Assembly (NCBI GenBank): GCA_012861695.1 | Contig: JAAOOA010000330.1 | Coordinates: forward strand, 186,001 to 250,000 | Length of the DNA: 64,000 bases | From: Trematomus loennbergii | Taxonomy: Eukaryota; Chordata; Actinopteri; Perciformes; Nototheniidae | Direction of reading: 5' to 3' | Part shown: one piece after another, positions 1-14,447 of the stretch | How positions within the stretch are numbered: the stretch's first letter is position 1 | Layout of the letters: the number at the start of each line of letters is the position of its first letter | The notes under the pieces: model-generated | What the model was told of the DNA's origin: nothing | The model's database searches: none | What the model saw: the letters and a program-made list of their open reading frames with translations, nothing else | Translations under genes and position numbers: made by a program

Positions 1-708
1 AATAAATATTGGTTTATTAACAATAGGTTCAAGGTTCAAGGTTCTTTATTGTCAATCTGACATAGCTACAGAGTAACTATGTCACAGGCTTCTCCAACAA
101 TGCAACATAATAACATAATAACAAGAGCAAGGCCTTGGTTTCATTCCCAAACAGACGCTTACACGACCAGATGCTGGATCAAGCGTGAAGTAGCGTTAAT
201 CTCTCAGCAGAAAATCTCTGCTGTACTCAACCTGCAGAGCACCAGACAGCAAAAAGCAAAGTTAGCGGGTCGCTGGCTCAAGAATTGGACAAATTTAACA
301 GCAAAAAAAAACTAATACCTTTATCAGGAGTTGATGGAGACCAAAACAGAGCTAAAAGGGCAATGAGTACTGGGCTAGCATCAATGCTAACGTTGCTTCA
401 CGTTTGTTTAAGCATGATTGCATCATCATTTTCCAGGGCCATATTCCCCTAAACAGGTCCAATAAAGAAACAGATTCACATTTTTTAAGTGTGTATAATT
501 TGACTTGAGGTATTTCAAGCAACATTTAAGGTGTTTTCTTTATAGGATGAAATGTTCCTGCTGATAACCAGGCTTTTCAGATAGCTTATCATAGCAAAAG
601 TGGCATGTACTGTAATGGAGAAAGCTCCCCTGCTGCTGGTATTCCCTTCAGGCAAACAAGCCTGAATGAAAACGAATGGCAGAGGCACACACAGAGGCAT
701 GCACACGT
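1..708. other. Non-coding start of window with a LINE-tail scrap
   Basis: No gene is visible. Bases 24-59 hold a doubled AGGTTCA motif followed by TTCTTTATTGTCA. Read on the minus strand this is an ATAAAG signal followed by a (TTGAACC)n-type tail, as at the 3' ends of fish LINEs. Bases about 328-370 (GGAGACCAAAACAGAGC...) resemble sequence repeated near 31.6 and 32.5 kb, so they belong to a dispersed repeat. Confidence 0.5.
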
Positions 709-710
709 TA

Positions 711-724
711 ACACACACACATAT

Positions 725-777
<53 letters not shown>

Positions 778-778
778 T
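711..778. repeat. (CA)n microsatellite with ATA interruptions
   Basis: A dinucleotide CA tract is broken at intervals by CATATACA. The long frames on both strands here (Thr-His or Val-Cys repeats) are translations of the repeat, not genes. Confidence 0.95.
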
Positions 779-898
779 ACAGGGTTATAAAGCAGTTTTA
801 TACCACCCTGAGCAGTTTAAGTCTGCAGGTGAGTAAATGCAGCTCTGAAGTCACTGGAGTGATGCCTGACCCACACGGCTCAATTTTAACGCCTGCAG

Positions 899-926
899 AC
901 GTGTGTGGTGTGTGTGTGTGTGTGTG

Positions 927-967
<41 letters not shown>

Positions 968-988
968 GTGTGTGTGTGTGTGTGGTGT

Positions 989-1057
<69 letters not shown>
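899..1057. repeat. (TG)n microsatellite, about 160 bp
   Basis: A near-continuous TG tract with a few TGTTG and GGTG interruptions. Frames through it encode only Cys-Val runs. Its length makes allele variation and alternating purine-pyrimidine (Z-DNA-prone) structure likely; that is inference. Confidence 0.97.
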
Positions 1058-1059
<2 letters not shown>

Positions 1060-1526
1060 GTGGCACAGTAATGGAAACAAATACAAATCCTCCAAACCGA
1101 GTCCCCCTTCTCCTGCCTGAGGGAATTTACTTTGTTAACCGCTTAAAATAGTAATATGTCATCGTAAATGTACAGTAAGGCTACAGTTAAAGCTGTTCTT
1201 GACTCGAAGATGGGGAAAAAGTTGACAGTCATGAGACAATGGAGGTCCAGTGTGTGCTCAGATTAAATTTGAGTGAGAATATTTTACTAAGAGCACAATT
1301 TACTGTTTTTATTCATCGTCTTTTCCATTTGATTCCTAGTTTGATAAGGAAAATGTTGATTTGCAAACTCATCAGACAACAAAACACTATTAAAGCATCA
1401 TCATAAAACACTTTAATAGTTAAGTAAGTGAGTGTAAGTACTGCATCATGAAGTAAACACTTAAAATGTATTAGTGTAAGGAGTAAATATGAGTAACGAA
1501 CCAAAAATATTTTGCGATTATATAAC
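1058..1526. other. Unannotated non-coding stretch
   Basis: AT-rich single-copy-looking sequence. I see no gene or recognisable repeat in it. Confidence 0.5.
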
Positions 1527-1730
1527 TTAAAGGGGACCTATCATGCAAAATGCACTTGTGTACGTCTTTTCTACATGAATATGTGTCCCCGGTGTTCCAG
1601 GGAACTCACTAAGTGTCAGAAAACACAACCCTCTCTATTTTCCTCCATACCCAAATCTCTAAAAAAGGGGCTCCAACGGATCTGATAAAAACTGATCCAG
1701 ATTTGAACACCGTCCTGACGTCAGGACATT
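1527..1730. mobile_element. TTAA family A MITE, truncated copy (A1)
   Basis: It begins with TTAA then AGGGGACCTATCATGC, the same left terminus as four fuller copies at 6.5, 10.9, 31.8 and 51.2 kb. The match runs through the CRE-like palindrome at 1716-1723 (TGACGTCA) and then fades. No right inverted repeat is found, so this copy is truncated or belongs to a diverged subfamily. Sequence after 1730 keeps weak similarity (TATTGGG, CCAATCAG). Confidence 0.85.
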
Positions 1731-3589
1731 TTTGTATTGGGACCAACGATCCCATAATGTGTAAATGCTCCTTTGTCTCCAAACCAACCAATCAGAATAC
1801 TGCAAAGACTCCACCAGCAAGTTCACCGACTGCTGCTGCTGTTTCCCTCAAACTTTTTGCCACATTAACCTTTCATGTTTCGTCCCCTCCTGCCTATAAC
1901 TGTCTTCACTTTCCTCTGTTGAAGTTCCACATACATGCGACTAATTTTGCATATAACTAATCTTGTTTTGCTTCAATTTCAAAGCATGTGAGCAGCACAG
2001 ATGGGTGAGGAGAGCTGGTAACAACACACCAGGCTTTGCACCATCTGGAATGCTTACAGTCAAACAGATAGACACTCATTATCACCAAGACTTTATTATA
2101 GGGTATACCCATATCATTCATTACAGTCATCTTGCACACACAGCGAAATGGTACAATTGGTTTTAATGCATTAAAGTGTGATTTGACTGCAAAGGACACA
2201 GGATGCATTTCTGAAAAAGCTTATCGTCCAATTTAAACACATTATAATTCATACTTTTATATGCAAATGTAGCTGGAGGTTTCCACTTCTACATGCTAAA
2301 TACTTGTGTGCACACATTAGTAAATGAGAACTGGCACTTTGGACACATGCGGGCGCCTCGGTGCCAGCATGTTTGCTTAGTAAGCAGCTCTTAGTGTTTG
2401 AGGAATTCATCAAAGTTACTGAAGTGTCTGAAAGTGATTTCATTCCAATTTCTACTTGATGCATCCCTGCGTCCGCCTAATGCAAATCAATAGCAATGAA
2501 AGAGAATGCCTGTACATCTTTTTCCTCTGATAATCTGTAATTTTCAGTAAATGTCTGTGATTTTCTCTCTCAAAACATCAACCTACTTACAAATATTGCA
2601 TTCGCGAGGCACTTTTGTCCGAAGAAATGTACTTTTTACCTCGTTTTGGAAGCAATTTGCGTTCAGCGTCTTGCTTTAGATACCCTTTGACATGTTGAGA
2701 GGATCAGCCGGGGTTAAACCGCCAACCTTTAAGATTTACGTGACATTAATGTATTCTTAATCACGTTTTCTTTCAATGCAGCTTCCCACTAAGTCGAAAA
2801 CTTCAGCTATGTTCATTAATCTGTCAATCACATATAGCAAAAATAGCAACCATATAGTCAGAAAAGATGTCAATGGTGACGAAATGGTGAATATTGCATA
2901 AAGGAACTCCTCCTTCTCTGATTTTGCTTCAGTTTTTAGTTATTGCTTCAGGGCTCCTTTGGCATTTCCCCCTTCAATCTTTGACTATATAAAACATTTG
3001 GAAGTGAGGGATGACCTCAGGGGAAAGTACATGCAAGCTAGCTCGGTAAGTTTAGGAAGCTGAAGACGGTCATTTTGTTGAATTTAGTACGATTTCTGGT
3101 ATTGTCTTAAAGCGCACAACCCTTCAAACACAGGATTTTTTCGAGGTGAAGCAGAAACCCACAATGACTCATCATCATCATCATCATCAGACTGACGGCA
3201 GAGATATAAATCTTCTTCAGCTACGCCGTGCATCTGCAAGCCCGAAAAAGGTTAATGTGATTTAGCGCGGCCATATTCATTACAGAGTGCCATTATAAGA
3301 GATTCATAACGATTTGCTCTAAAGTATCTGCAGTTACTTCATTATAATGGGGTTGATAAGAATGGGAAGACAGGGAAATTAGATAAGAGAGAGAGGTTAG
3401 TTCCATGAAATTAAAGGTCATACGATGTATATTCCCATAAATTACATTATACTATATCGTTGCTGTGTCTGAGATATTAGAGTTTTAAGTTGTGATGTCT
3501 GGTTGATTTTGTCCATAAAGACGGCACAGTGTTTCCCTCAGATGACTATTTGAATATAAAATTGATACACTGGAAAAGATCCTGTTCCA
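1731..3589. other. Unannotated non-coding stretch
   Basis: No gene recognised. It holds a short (CAT)n run near 3168-3189. The frames present are short, scattered and lack family features. Confidence 0.45.
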
Positions 3590-4140
3590 AAAACAAGTTT
3601 AACAATGAGGAAAATAAGCTCTTTTCACTGGAAATAAGTACAACAATCTGCCAATAGAACGATAGTGAAAATTAGCTTGGTAAGATTTCGTGAAATAAGA
3701 AGGGATATTTAGATAAATCAGATCTTGTAATTAGCTCGGAGAACTCATTTTGAACTATATTTGACCAGATTCAGGAATTGTTGTGTTACAAATGCTCAAA
3801 ACTGTGATTTTCTAATACATATGTAAAAAAAACATGTTTCATCATGTTTCGAAAAAATGCTAAGTTAAACAATAATGAAAATAAGCTGTTTTAAGTAAAA
3901 AAATCAGCCAATAGAACAAGTGAAAATTTGCTTGGTAAGATTTCTTGAAATAAGAAGGGTTATTTAGATACATCAGATCTTGTAATTAGCTCGGAGAACT
4001 CATTTTGAACTATATTTTACAGAATCAGGAATTGTTGTGTTACAATATAAGCCTGAAATGCTCAAAAGTGTTCTGTTTTCTGATGTTAGTTGGTGATTTT
4101 CTAATAAATATGTAAAAAAAACATGTGTTTCATCTAAGAT
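3590..4140. repeat. Direct tandem dimer, unit about 270 bp
   Basis: Two adjacent copies (about 3590-3862 and 3863-4140) share long runs such as GCTTGGTAAGATTTC, CAGATCTTGTAATTAGCTCG and CAGGAATTGTTGTGTTACA. The unit resembles a common fish interspersed sequence containing AATAAGCT and 'CCAATAGAAC'. No coding potential is seen. Divergence between copies is moderate, so the duplication is not very recent. Confidence 0.8.
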
Positions 4141-4511
4141 TCAATTCAATATAAGATTATTTGACTTAACAAGATGATGCGTCGTCTAAAAACAAGACCC
4201 GATATCTCACTGCAGTGTCACTTCTGAAGTTATTATGTCTTATATCAGGTGTATTTAACATATTCTGACTAGATATTAGACACATACTTGGCAAGATTTC
4301 GAGTTTCTGTAGTGTAGCTATGTTTATCACACTTGGTATTCGGGTTTGCAGCCATGTGCCAGAAGATGTCAGTGTGATAGATTGAGAGACTGAGGAGCTG
4401 TGATGTTGGAACAACTGGAACAACTACAAGGCCTCGATGTCTGGGGGGTGAAAGTGACAGTGCACCTGCAGATGGAGTGGCTTGAGGTCCTTGGGTGGGA
4501 CAGGTACCAGA
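4141..4511. other. Unannotated non-coding stretch
   Basis: No gene or repeat recognised. Two minus-strand frames of 85 and 100 residues overlap here but show no domain and disagree in frame. Confidence 0.4.
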
Positions 4512-5600
4512 GTTATCCAAGAAAGGTACTTGCATGAAATATGCATCTGTCTGAGCACTATAGACAACCATTGCTGTCCTATTTATTGCATGTAGGCTTC
4601 ATTCAACACACAGAAACCTAATTAGCAAAGAATACCATGCTAAATATTGGTCAAATGAACAGATTTTATGTTAACAAGAGTCTTCCTAGCAGCTCTGTGC
4701 TGCTATATGTCAACCCAGTCTCACGGCATTTCGTGTTAAATTAATTTAATCTATTGATTCGTGTTCACCAACACGATTTTCACCTTTTTTCGTGTCACAC
4801 AGAACGATTTTAAATGCAATGTATTTCTATTGGTAGTATGTTTCGTGCCTGCAACACGTCTTTGTGTCCGGTCGGGTCTTGGAAGACCAGAAGCTGTGTG
4901 GTTCATAAAAACATGTTCTTACTCAATATCTTACCCTAAGCCTAACCCTATCCCTTTTATTTTAAATTGTATAATGTCTGAGTTTTTTGCCGTCAGTGAG
5001 GAAAAGAAATGGCTCAGAGCCTCAGAATACTGACATCTGTATTTTATGTCATCTTTTTTTCCTTCTAATTTGTTATTATTTGGTGCAGGCACGAAACATA
5101 CTACCAATAGAAATACATTGCTTCTAAAATCGTTCTGTGTCAGAATACTTAAATCTGTATTTTTTTAAATTTTTTTCCTTCTAATTTGTTATTATTTACA
5201 TTGCTTTTAAAATCGTTCTGTGTGACACGAAAAAAATGGCGAAATCGTTGGTGAACACGAATCAATAGATTAATTTCGTGACTATAACACGAAATGCCGT
5301 GAGACTGTGTTGTATATGTAGCTACACACAGAAGCACTTTGAGCTACATGCTAACGTGTTATCCAAGAACGGTACTTGTTGAGGGAAATATGCGTCTTTC
5401 TGAGCACTATAGATGAACATTGCTGTCTTATTTATAGCATTTAGGCTTCATTTAAGTCACAGAAACCTGATGAGCAAAGAATACCAGGCTAAATCTTGGT
5501 CTAATTAACTGATTGTATGTCAATAAGAGTCTACAGACATGCTAGCAGCTACGTGTTGCTATATATGCACACAGAAGCACTTTGAGCTACATGCTAACGT
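4512..5600. repeat. 244-bp tandem duplication, first copy split by a foldback element
   Basis: Copy 1 starts GTTATCCAAG at 4512 and ends at 5357. Removing the 602-bp insert at 4711-5312 leaves 244 bp. Copy 2 runs 5358-5600 (243 bp). Shared landmarks include GAGCACTATAGA, GCAAAGAATACCA, and CACTTTGAGCTACATGCTAA at each end. Copy 2 keeps the uninterrupted target (GTTGCTATATATGCACACAG), showing that the foldback element inserted after the duplication. Confidence 0.85.
4711..5312. mobile_element. Foldback (long-TIR) element, CAACCCAGTCTCACGG type
   Basis: The left end CAACCCAGTCTCACGGCATT is mirrored at the right end (TGCCGTGAGACTGTGTTG). The inverted arms run about 150 bp and include GGCACGAAACATACTACC and its complement. 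A 7-bp target duplication, TATATGT, flanks it (4704-4710 and 5313-5319). The right arm carries an internal partial repeat (AAATCGTTCTGTGT occurs twice). No transposase is present. A lone arm of the same family lies at 21491-21643. Confidence 0.85.
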
Positions 5601-6545
5601 GCTAATTAGCAGTAGCAGACAGCTAACTAGCTAACAGCTGATGGGAATGTCATTCGTTTTGTTGGGATGTGTCCATCGGGAATTTAATCCCTACAATCAC
5701 ATTTACAATTAAGAATACTTAAATACATTTTGCTTATGCTACTTACAATGTCTTTTACATAAACTAAGGATCTTCTAAACTGCTATTATTAAAGAAAAAC
5801 ATTAAAATACTAAGTAATAAGGAACATAAGTAACTTGATATTTTATAAATTGTTACAGCTTGGCTATACTTGTGACCAAACCATTAAATCAATATATACA
5901 ACACAGGGGGAAAAAGTACTTCATGGATGATATTAACTTGAGACTATATTAGATAAAAATGCTCAAGGTTAGGTCACTATAAATATTGACAGACTCATTA
6001 TAGTTTCCCTTTAGAAATATTATAGTTATTCAACAGCAGATAAAATGCCACAAAGTACAGTAAGGTCACATTTACATTTACTGCGTTCCATAAATATACA
6101 ATGGGTGGCCGTGAAAATATTATAGAGACACTGTAGCAGGATATTTCCCCCTGTGTGGAAAGAGACTGAAAGCCATTCGTCAACCACCCTGCAAGCATTA
6201 TGCATGGTTAATGATTACATTACTGGTCTTTTAATTATGGAATATAGGGAAAGAACATTGTGTTGAATTACTTCCAATAAACACAGATTAACAGCTTTTC
6301 ATTTAATGACCTTAATGAGGAGCTGGTTGCCTATTGGACTATAACCGCCAAAGCTCGACATTAAATCAGTACTGTCAGTTTAAATAAATATACATCAAAT
6401 TCAATCAGTGATGAGGCCAAGATTATTGGTCCAAAATCTGACTTTTTTTCAGTTTTATATAATTTTAAATTGGATATTTGAGTTTTTGTTTGGACAACTA
6501 GGGCATTAAGTAATGATGTCAAGATTTTCCGAAATGTTATTTAGC
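5601..6545. other. AT-rich non-coding stretch
   Basis: It begins with CTAACTAGCTAACAGC-type short repeats, then AT-rich sequence. No gene is recognised. Confidence 0.45.
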
Positions 6546-7030
6546 TTAAAGGGGACCTATCATGCAAAATGCACTTTTGTACGTCTTTTCTACATGAATA
6601 TGTGTCCCCGGTGTTCCAGGGAACTCACCAAGTGTCAGAAAACACAACCCTCTCTATTTTCCTCCATACCCAAATCTTTAAAAAAGGGGCTGCAACGGAT
6701 CTGATAAAAACTGATCCAGATTTGAACACTGTCCTGACGTCAGGACAGTGGCGCTACGGCTATTGGGCCAACTCCACCAATCAGGAGGAGACAGCCACGG
6801 CCATTGCCGTTCGAAAGCGCTGGAGACGCTGTAGTACATATGCCAGGCCTGTAGATGGTGCTGTTCTCACTGAATCAGCCCTTGTAAAAAAGTGCAAATT
6901 GAGCGAAATGAGGCATGGCTAAAATGCATGATCTGTTTGGTATTTTGAAAAAAAAAAAGTATAAATATGCCTTATATAGGTATGGCCCTACACTATATAA
7001 TTATAATATAGCATGATAGGTCCACTTTAA
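6546..7030. mobile_element. TTAA family A MITE, full copy (A2)
   Basis: Flanked by TTAA at both ends. The left terminus TTAAAGGGGACCTATCATGC is inverted at the right (GCATGATAGGTCCACTTTAA), with one mismatch in 20. The TTAA duplication points to a piggyBac-like mobiliser (inference). The interior has CRE palindrome TGACGTCA at 6735-6742 and an inverted CCAAT context (CCACCAATCAGG). A frame of about 117 residues is open but belongs to the repeat and resembles no known family. Confidence 0.92.
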
Positions 7031-8059
7031 GGCTAATGGAAAAGCTAATGGACAGATCAATCAATATTGCCCAAAAAAGTGTAATTCTTCCATTATGTCT
7101 GAGTTGTTTCTTTTGAACCAATTCCTAAACCAGTTCCTGGAGCATTGTTAACTAATGTATGTGCCTAATACAACAACAAGTTTAATTGAGACAGAGAGTA
7201 AGTGATAGGACATCAAGAGGATGGGTATTTCTAAGTTATGTTGAAATTACAGCACACTGAAATCCACTCCACCCTAGTGTGTGTGTGTGTCTTTGCTGTC
7301 CTTGTTGCTGTTTGAATGATCGTCCATCCATCATGTGTCCTCATCAAAGCCTTGAACCCACAAGTCTCTTGCCTCAGAGGAAGAAATGTATCTTGTAATC
7401 TGTCCAAATGAGCTTTTAAAGACGAAGAAGCTAAAAGCATCATTAGCTTAAAGCTATCTATCAGTCACTCATGCAGGATGTCATTCTGATGTTGGCAAAG
7501 CAAAGCCGACGTTGTGGTTTTTCGTCAAAGAGGTGCATTTAGAGTGGAGAGAGAGAGAGAAAGGGTTAAATGAGGGTTGAATGGGGACAGGCAGATATTA
7601 CAGGGAGAAGGGAGAGATTCAATTAAGGTGAATTAATTGGGTTGGAAAGAGATGGAAATCTTCTCTGATGGATGAGACGGAGGGATGGGAAAAGATGGAA
7701 AAAGATGCGCCTGGGAGAGCTGCAGTCGTCTCAGATATAAATAGTGTTGAAGCTGAGTGTTTGGAGGCTAAGCAGTGGTTTTTATCCAAGACACGGCAGA
7801 ACGTTGCACCACTGTAGACAGAATAACTCATTTGTGCAGATTTCAGACTGCAATACATTTAAAATGCACAGCTTTTAAATCCCCCATGATGGAATTGGGG
7901 AATTTTGCCGATCGGAAAGAAGTTCAATTTTGGAGGAATCTACTCAGTTCTGGCATTTTTACTCACACTTCAGTAACCTGACAGTAGAAGACTCTTCTCC
8001 TCAGCAAAGTTGTATCATATTGTTGTCAATTTGTCTATTACCATTAGCTTACAGCATTC
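7031..8059. other. Unannotated non-coding stretch
   Basis: No gene recognised. It includes a purine-rich patch around 7540-7720 (GAGAGAGAGA, GGGATGGG). Confidence 0.45.
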
Positions 8060-8447
8060 TTAAAGGTGGGTAGGTAAGTTTGAGAAACCGGCTCGAGATA
8101 CACTTTTTGTTATATTCCATGGAATGCTCTTAACATCCCGATAGCAATGAATATCTGAAGTGCTTTGACAAAAAATCCATAAAAATATATCATCTGTGGA
8201 AGCCGTAGTACTGTAAAAAGCACGACCAATCATCTGAGCCGGCCCGGCTAAAATAACTGGATGGCCTACCTGCCTGTCAGCCTTCCATCTGTGCACAAAC
8301 TTATCTCGTGCCCTCATTGGTCATGTGCGCGTTCGTGTGTGTTGGAGGAGGGGCTCTGTAAGGAAGTGGCAGATTTTCTCCGGTTGTGTATTTTCAAATT
8401 CTAGCGATCTCGAGCCGGTTTCTCAGACTTACCTACCCCACCTTTAA
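8060..8447. mobile_element. TTAA family B MITE (B1)
   Basis: TTAA at both ends encloses inverted termini (TTAAAGGTGGG-TAGGTAAG and CTTACCTACCCCACCTTTAA). Length is 388 bp, nearly the same as the copy at 54.2 kb. It is in the opposite orientation to the 22.2 and 54.2 kb copies, judged by the position of TTCCATGGAATGCTCTTAA. It is non-coding. Confidence 0.92.
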
Positions 8448-9054
8448 GTTATGTGCAACTTTACAAGGAAGAAAACCGCTTTAAATTAGTTAAGATTCCC
8501 ACATGTGTATTTAGTAACTAGTAGTCCCTTTTTTATAATAACTATTCTACAGAGGGTTCAGTTTTCTTTGCCATCCTTAAAGCCTATCCACAGGAGGACA
8601 TAGTCATAGTTTTTCCGTTGTCATGCTCTCCCACTGTAACCTTCACCTTCTCATCGCTTATTCTTGTTTTTTTAACGGACCAGAAGTCTTATTTCGGGGC
8701 ATGTTCAACCTTATGTCGAAACACGCAGGACACCCAGCTGTCCAAAGGCCAAGTACATGCATATTTCTGTCTCACACACTCCTCCACCCACACTCACTCC
8801 CATTAGGTGTTGAGTCAGGACACCATGTCCATACAAAATGTCACGGTCTGCCTCAAACTCATCCCCCGCTCACCACGGTGCTCCAAGTTTAGTCTGCTGA
8901 TAATCATGTGTGCTCTGACCTGTCATTGCTGATAATGTGTTGTGTATATTCTTCCAGTTCTTTTTAAAGAAACTCTCCATCCGTCTATCTGTACATCGCC
9001 TCCCTCACAGCAAAGACAAATGTGTTCTTCAGGGCTGCGCACACTAATAGTACA

Positions 9055-9056
<2 letters not shown>
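8448..9056. other. Unannotated non-coding stretch
   Basis: Nothing recognised beyond short low-complexity patches. Confidence 0.4.

Positions 9057-9101
<45 letters not shown>
9057..9101. repeat. (GT)n microsatellite
   Basis: Uninterrupted GT repeat of about 45 bp. Confidence 0.97.
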
Positions 9102-10936
<1,835 letters not shown>

Positions 10937-11433
10937 TTAAAGGGGACCTATCATGCAAAATGCACTTTTGTACGTCTTTTCTACATGAATATGTGTCCCC
11001 GGTGTTCCAGGGAACTCACCAAGTGTCAGAAAACACAACCCTCTCTATTTTCCTCCATACCAAATCTCTAAAAAAGGGGCTGCAACGGATCTGATAAAAA
11101 ACTGATCCAGATTTGAACACTGTCCTGACGTCAGGACGGTGGCGCTACGGCTATTGGGCCAACTCCACCAATCAGGAGGAGACAGCCACGGCCATTGCCG
11201 TTCGAAAGCGCTGGAGACGCTGTAGTACATATGCCAGGCCAGTAGATGGTGCTGTTCTCACTGAATCTGCCCTTGCTAAAACAGAGCTAAAAAATGTCAA
11301 ATTGAGCAAAATGAGGCATGGCTAAAATGCATGATCTGTTTGGTATTTTGAAAAAAAAAAAGTATAAATATGCCTTATATAGGTATGGTCCTACACTATA
11401 TTATTCAAATATAGCATGATAGGTCCACTTTAA
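10937..11433. mobile_element. TTAA family A MITE, full copy (A3)
   Basis: Same termini and interior as the 6.5 kb copy, with TTAA at both ends and the CRE palindrome at 11126-11133. Relative to the other copies it has a one-base loss near 11060 (CCATACCAAATC), which breaks the long repeat-borne frame. This argues that the frame is not maintained. Confidence 0.93.
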
Positions 11434-14400
11434 GTTAGAAATGTGCCTCTCCGTTTGTAATGAGCATGCCACCATGGAATTTTATTTTCCTTTTTCCTTA
11501 AAAACACATCAGGTATGTAATGCCTTCAGTGCAAAATACAGATGTGTGCGTTTTGTCCAATGTTACACCCCACTTCTCCTGCAATACAACAACCCAGCGT
11601 GCAAAACTAAACACTCGTAAGAATAAAATCATTTATTGAAATATATTGAAAAAGTATCACAATCCAGACAAATAAAGTATTTAAAAAATCAAATTCAACT
11701 ATATAAATATATATATCTGTAAACATACATCAGCTAATTAGTTCCTAATTGCAACTAATTGCACATCAGTAATGTAAAAAGGTAGAGATGAAAAATATTT
11801 TTTAAAAGTCAGGTAAGAAAATGTATGCTTTGATATAAAGACAAGACAACTTTGAATTATGATGATTACATGTTCGCATCTTCCTTCCTCCACTGAAATC
11901 TCCTTCATGTGTAATCACAATGTCATATTGCTTATTATAAATACAATACAAGTTGGATTTAGTAGTTTGCGCAATTGTTAGCATTGTCATGTTGGCTTTT
12001 TTTATTTGCCTCAATGTGACACAGCGACAAATGGCACTTGTACACCGGAGAACTTTTCAGAAATAGACCCAATCATTGTAAATATACTATATAGAGACTT
12101 GAAAACACACATCTGCATCTACTGCGAGTGTATCATGCTGCATGACGCCACGACTGAGGATCAGAATATATTCTCAGTCAACCTGCCTGGTTAAAAGGTT
12201 GAACACAATGTCACCTGTTCTCTTTAAAAAATGTACAAACACCATTTCCCAGGTGGTATTATTCAGCACAATGCAGCAGAATGAGCCTCAGAAGAGCGTC
12301 CTCTTGTGCAGATATCCCACACAAAAAGCTCCCTCTTGTCCTCTCTCTGCTTCCTGTTTCCACTCCACACCTCTCTCCCACAATGCTCCTCTCTCAGCTG
12401 TAATAATAGCACAGTTACCTTCAAGAGAGCAATTACCTCAATTACCCCGAGAGGAGAAATCACCGTTACTCACAAATATAGCTGCACGTAAATAATGGTA
12501 TAGTTAGGGTGAGAGTAGCTATACATACTATATATATATATATTGCTATAATAGTCAGAGAGCTCAAGGCCAATGGGAATGTTGAAATTACACATGGTTG
12601 GTTATATAAGTGCGGGCACACTGGAAGTAGAAGTATTCACGTTCTTGAAGTGCAAGAAAAAGCTCGCAATATTTTAGAAAATACATATTTTTTCATATGG
12701 TTTGTTTGTTCATTCCTTATCCTTAGAATAAGTATTATTTTTGTATTTATACCACTAAAATAACTGCATTTAAAACGTGACTTTCATGCCTACATTTGCC
12801 CATTAGGTCATAAATATTTAAGTTTTGAGAAATATTCAAGTAATAAGGGCAATTAAGTGGAATAGGAAGGTTTTGCTACCTTTTAAATTAGCTGACATTT
12901 TTTCGACATTTCCAAGAAGTCATTTCTGAAATCTTTGCAGGTATATATATTTTCTCACACACAGCGTAACAGGAAAGTGAAAAACTCAACAAATATCACG
13001 TTAAATCATCTTCTCCATTCTACTTTACACAGAAAACACATAAAGACTGAGGCATGAATTAAATATTTACACATTCTCCCAGATGCATTACGCTGTTACG
13101 CTGGTGGACACATATTTACCAAGAACATCCTTATGTTTCCTAGAGAGGAAACCGCTCCAGGCCTATTTCGGGGCTGTGTGAAGATGTGCTCTAAAGATAG
13201 TGTGTGTTTGTGAACATGTGGAGTGTGGCAGTACGTCGTCTCTCTGTCTCTGCGGTGCGATGCGTCTTTCACTTCATACCAAAATTCCTAATTACCGCAA
13301 GCCAACAGGGAGACGACAACACATCAGGCAGACATGCACATCAAACACAAAGACTCACTGATGGATAAAGCAGACCAGGAAACACTTTGGTGAATATAAG
13401 AGATGAATAAAAGCAAGAAAATCTGAATTTATTGAGTTAAAGAGCAGCAAAAACAGTCATATTAGTACTAATAAATCCCTAAAATAATCCAAACTGTACG
13501 TGATCCACCTCCTCTGTGACGATGCAAGCTGCAAAAACAGCCCATAGTTTCGCCTCTGGGATTGTTGCTATGACAACAGCAGTCTCCCCTGTGTACTCCA
13601 GACTATTGTCAGTCAGAGTAGCACTTTATAAAGGAAAAAAACAAATCCATCTTGTCTTTCCTCTTTGTTTATATTCATAGGAAAGTGGGGGTGTGTGCGA
13701 GTTGTTGAACGGGCAGGTTTTCTTTTTATCGGTAGCATCAAATTTCCTTTGTCCCGCAGCACACCACTCTTGACTTGATTTGGACTTGACGGTTTTGAAG
13801 AGGTATTATTTGGTTGAGCGTTCTGAGTATCACTGTTATTTTCTGGAGGCTTAAGCAAGTTGACTGCATGGCGACGCTGCCCATGGCATGCTCTGAATGT
13901 AGGTGGAAGGGTGGGATTTGAGAAATGACAGGGAAAGGAAACGAGAAGTGAGTCAGGGTTGAGTCGAGTAAAGTCAAATCTATTTGGTAAGAAACGCTGT
14001 TAATGCTACTATTAATGCCAGTTCAAAGTGTATAAGATATACCTTCTTACGATAGCATGCTAAAACTGCAGCAAACACAAAGTACATATTTTTATTCACA
14101 TACTTACTTATTATTTTCTACTGTTGATATGACCTTTATTTAACCAGGTAAAAGTTTCATTGAGATTACAATTTCTTTTTCAGGAGCGATCTGGCCAAGA
14201 GGGCAGCAATGTATATATTTACTGTTAATTATCTATTATTTTTGTATCCTATTCTATTTTATTATACTTTTAACTTGTGTAATGCCTGTTGACATGCTTC
14301 TGTGACAAGAACATATTCCCAATTTGAGATCAATTAAGTATATCTAATCATCTGAGGCTAATAGTATAGTATCTCGTAACTTGACCTGATGATGGCACTA

Positions 14401-14439
14401 GATAAAGTGAGTACTTTCACAAAGTTGTTCCTATTCATC
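11434..14439. other. Long AT-rich non-coding stretch
   Basis: About 3 kb without a recognisable gene or repeat. There is a short (TA)n run at 12527-12543. Around 12395-12465 are clustered TAAT/ATTA cores (TGTAATAATAGC, GCAATTACCTCAATTACC). Frames are 60-117 residues, overlap on both strands and have no domain features. Confidence 0.4.
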
Positions 14440-14447
14440 CTGTAGGA

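Noticed and set aside
903..1151. Val-Cys and Thr-His repeat frames over CA/TG tracts (also at 9, 10, 29.5, 35.8 and 39.7 kb)
   Set aside because: Microsatellite translation.
4712..5312. LTR retrotransposon reading of the 4.7-kb repeats
   Set aside because: The repeats are inverted, not direct, so it is a foldback element.
6569..6922. A 117-129-residue frame recurring in family A copies
   Set aside because: It is shared because the copies are young. It is broken by a base loss in the 10.9 kb copy, has no consistent start and shows no protein family.
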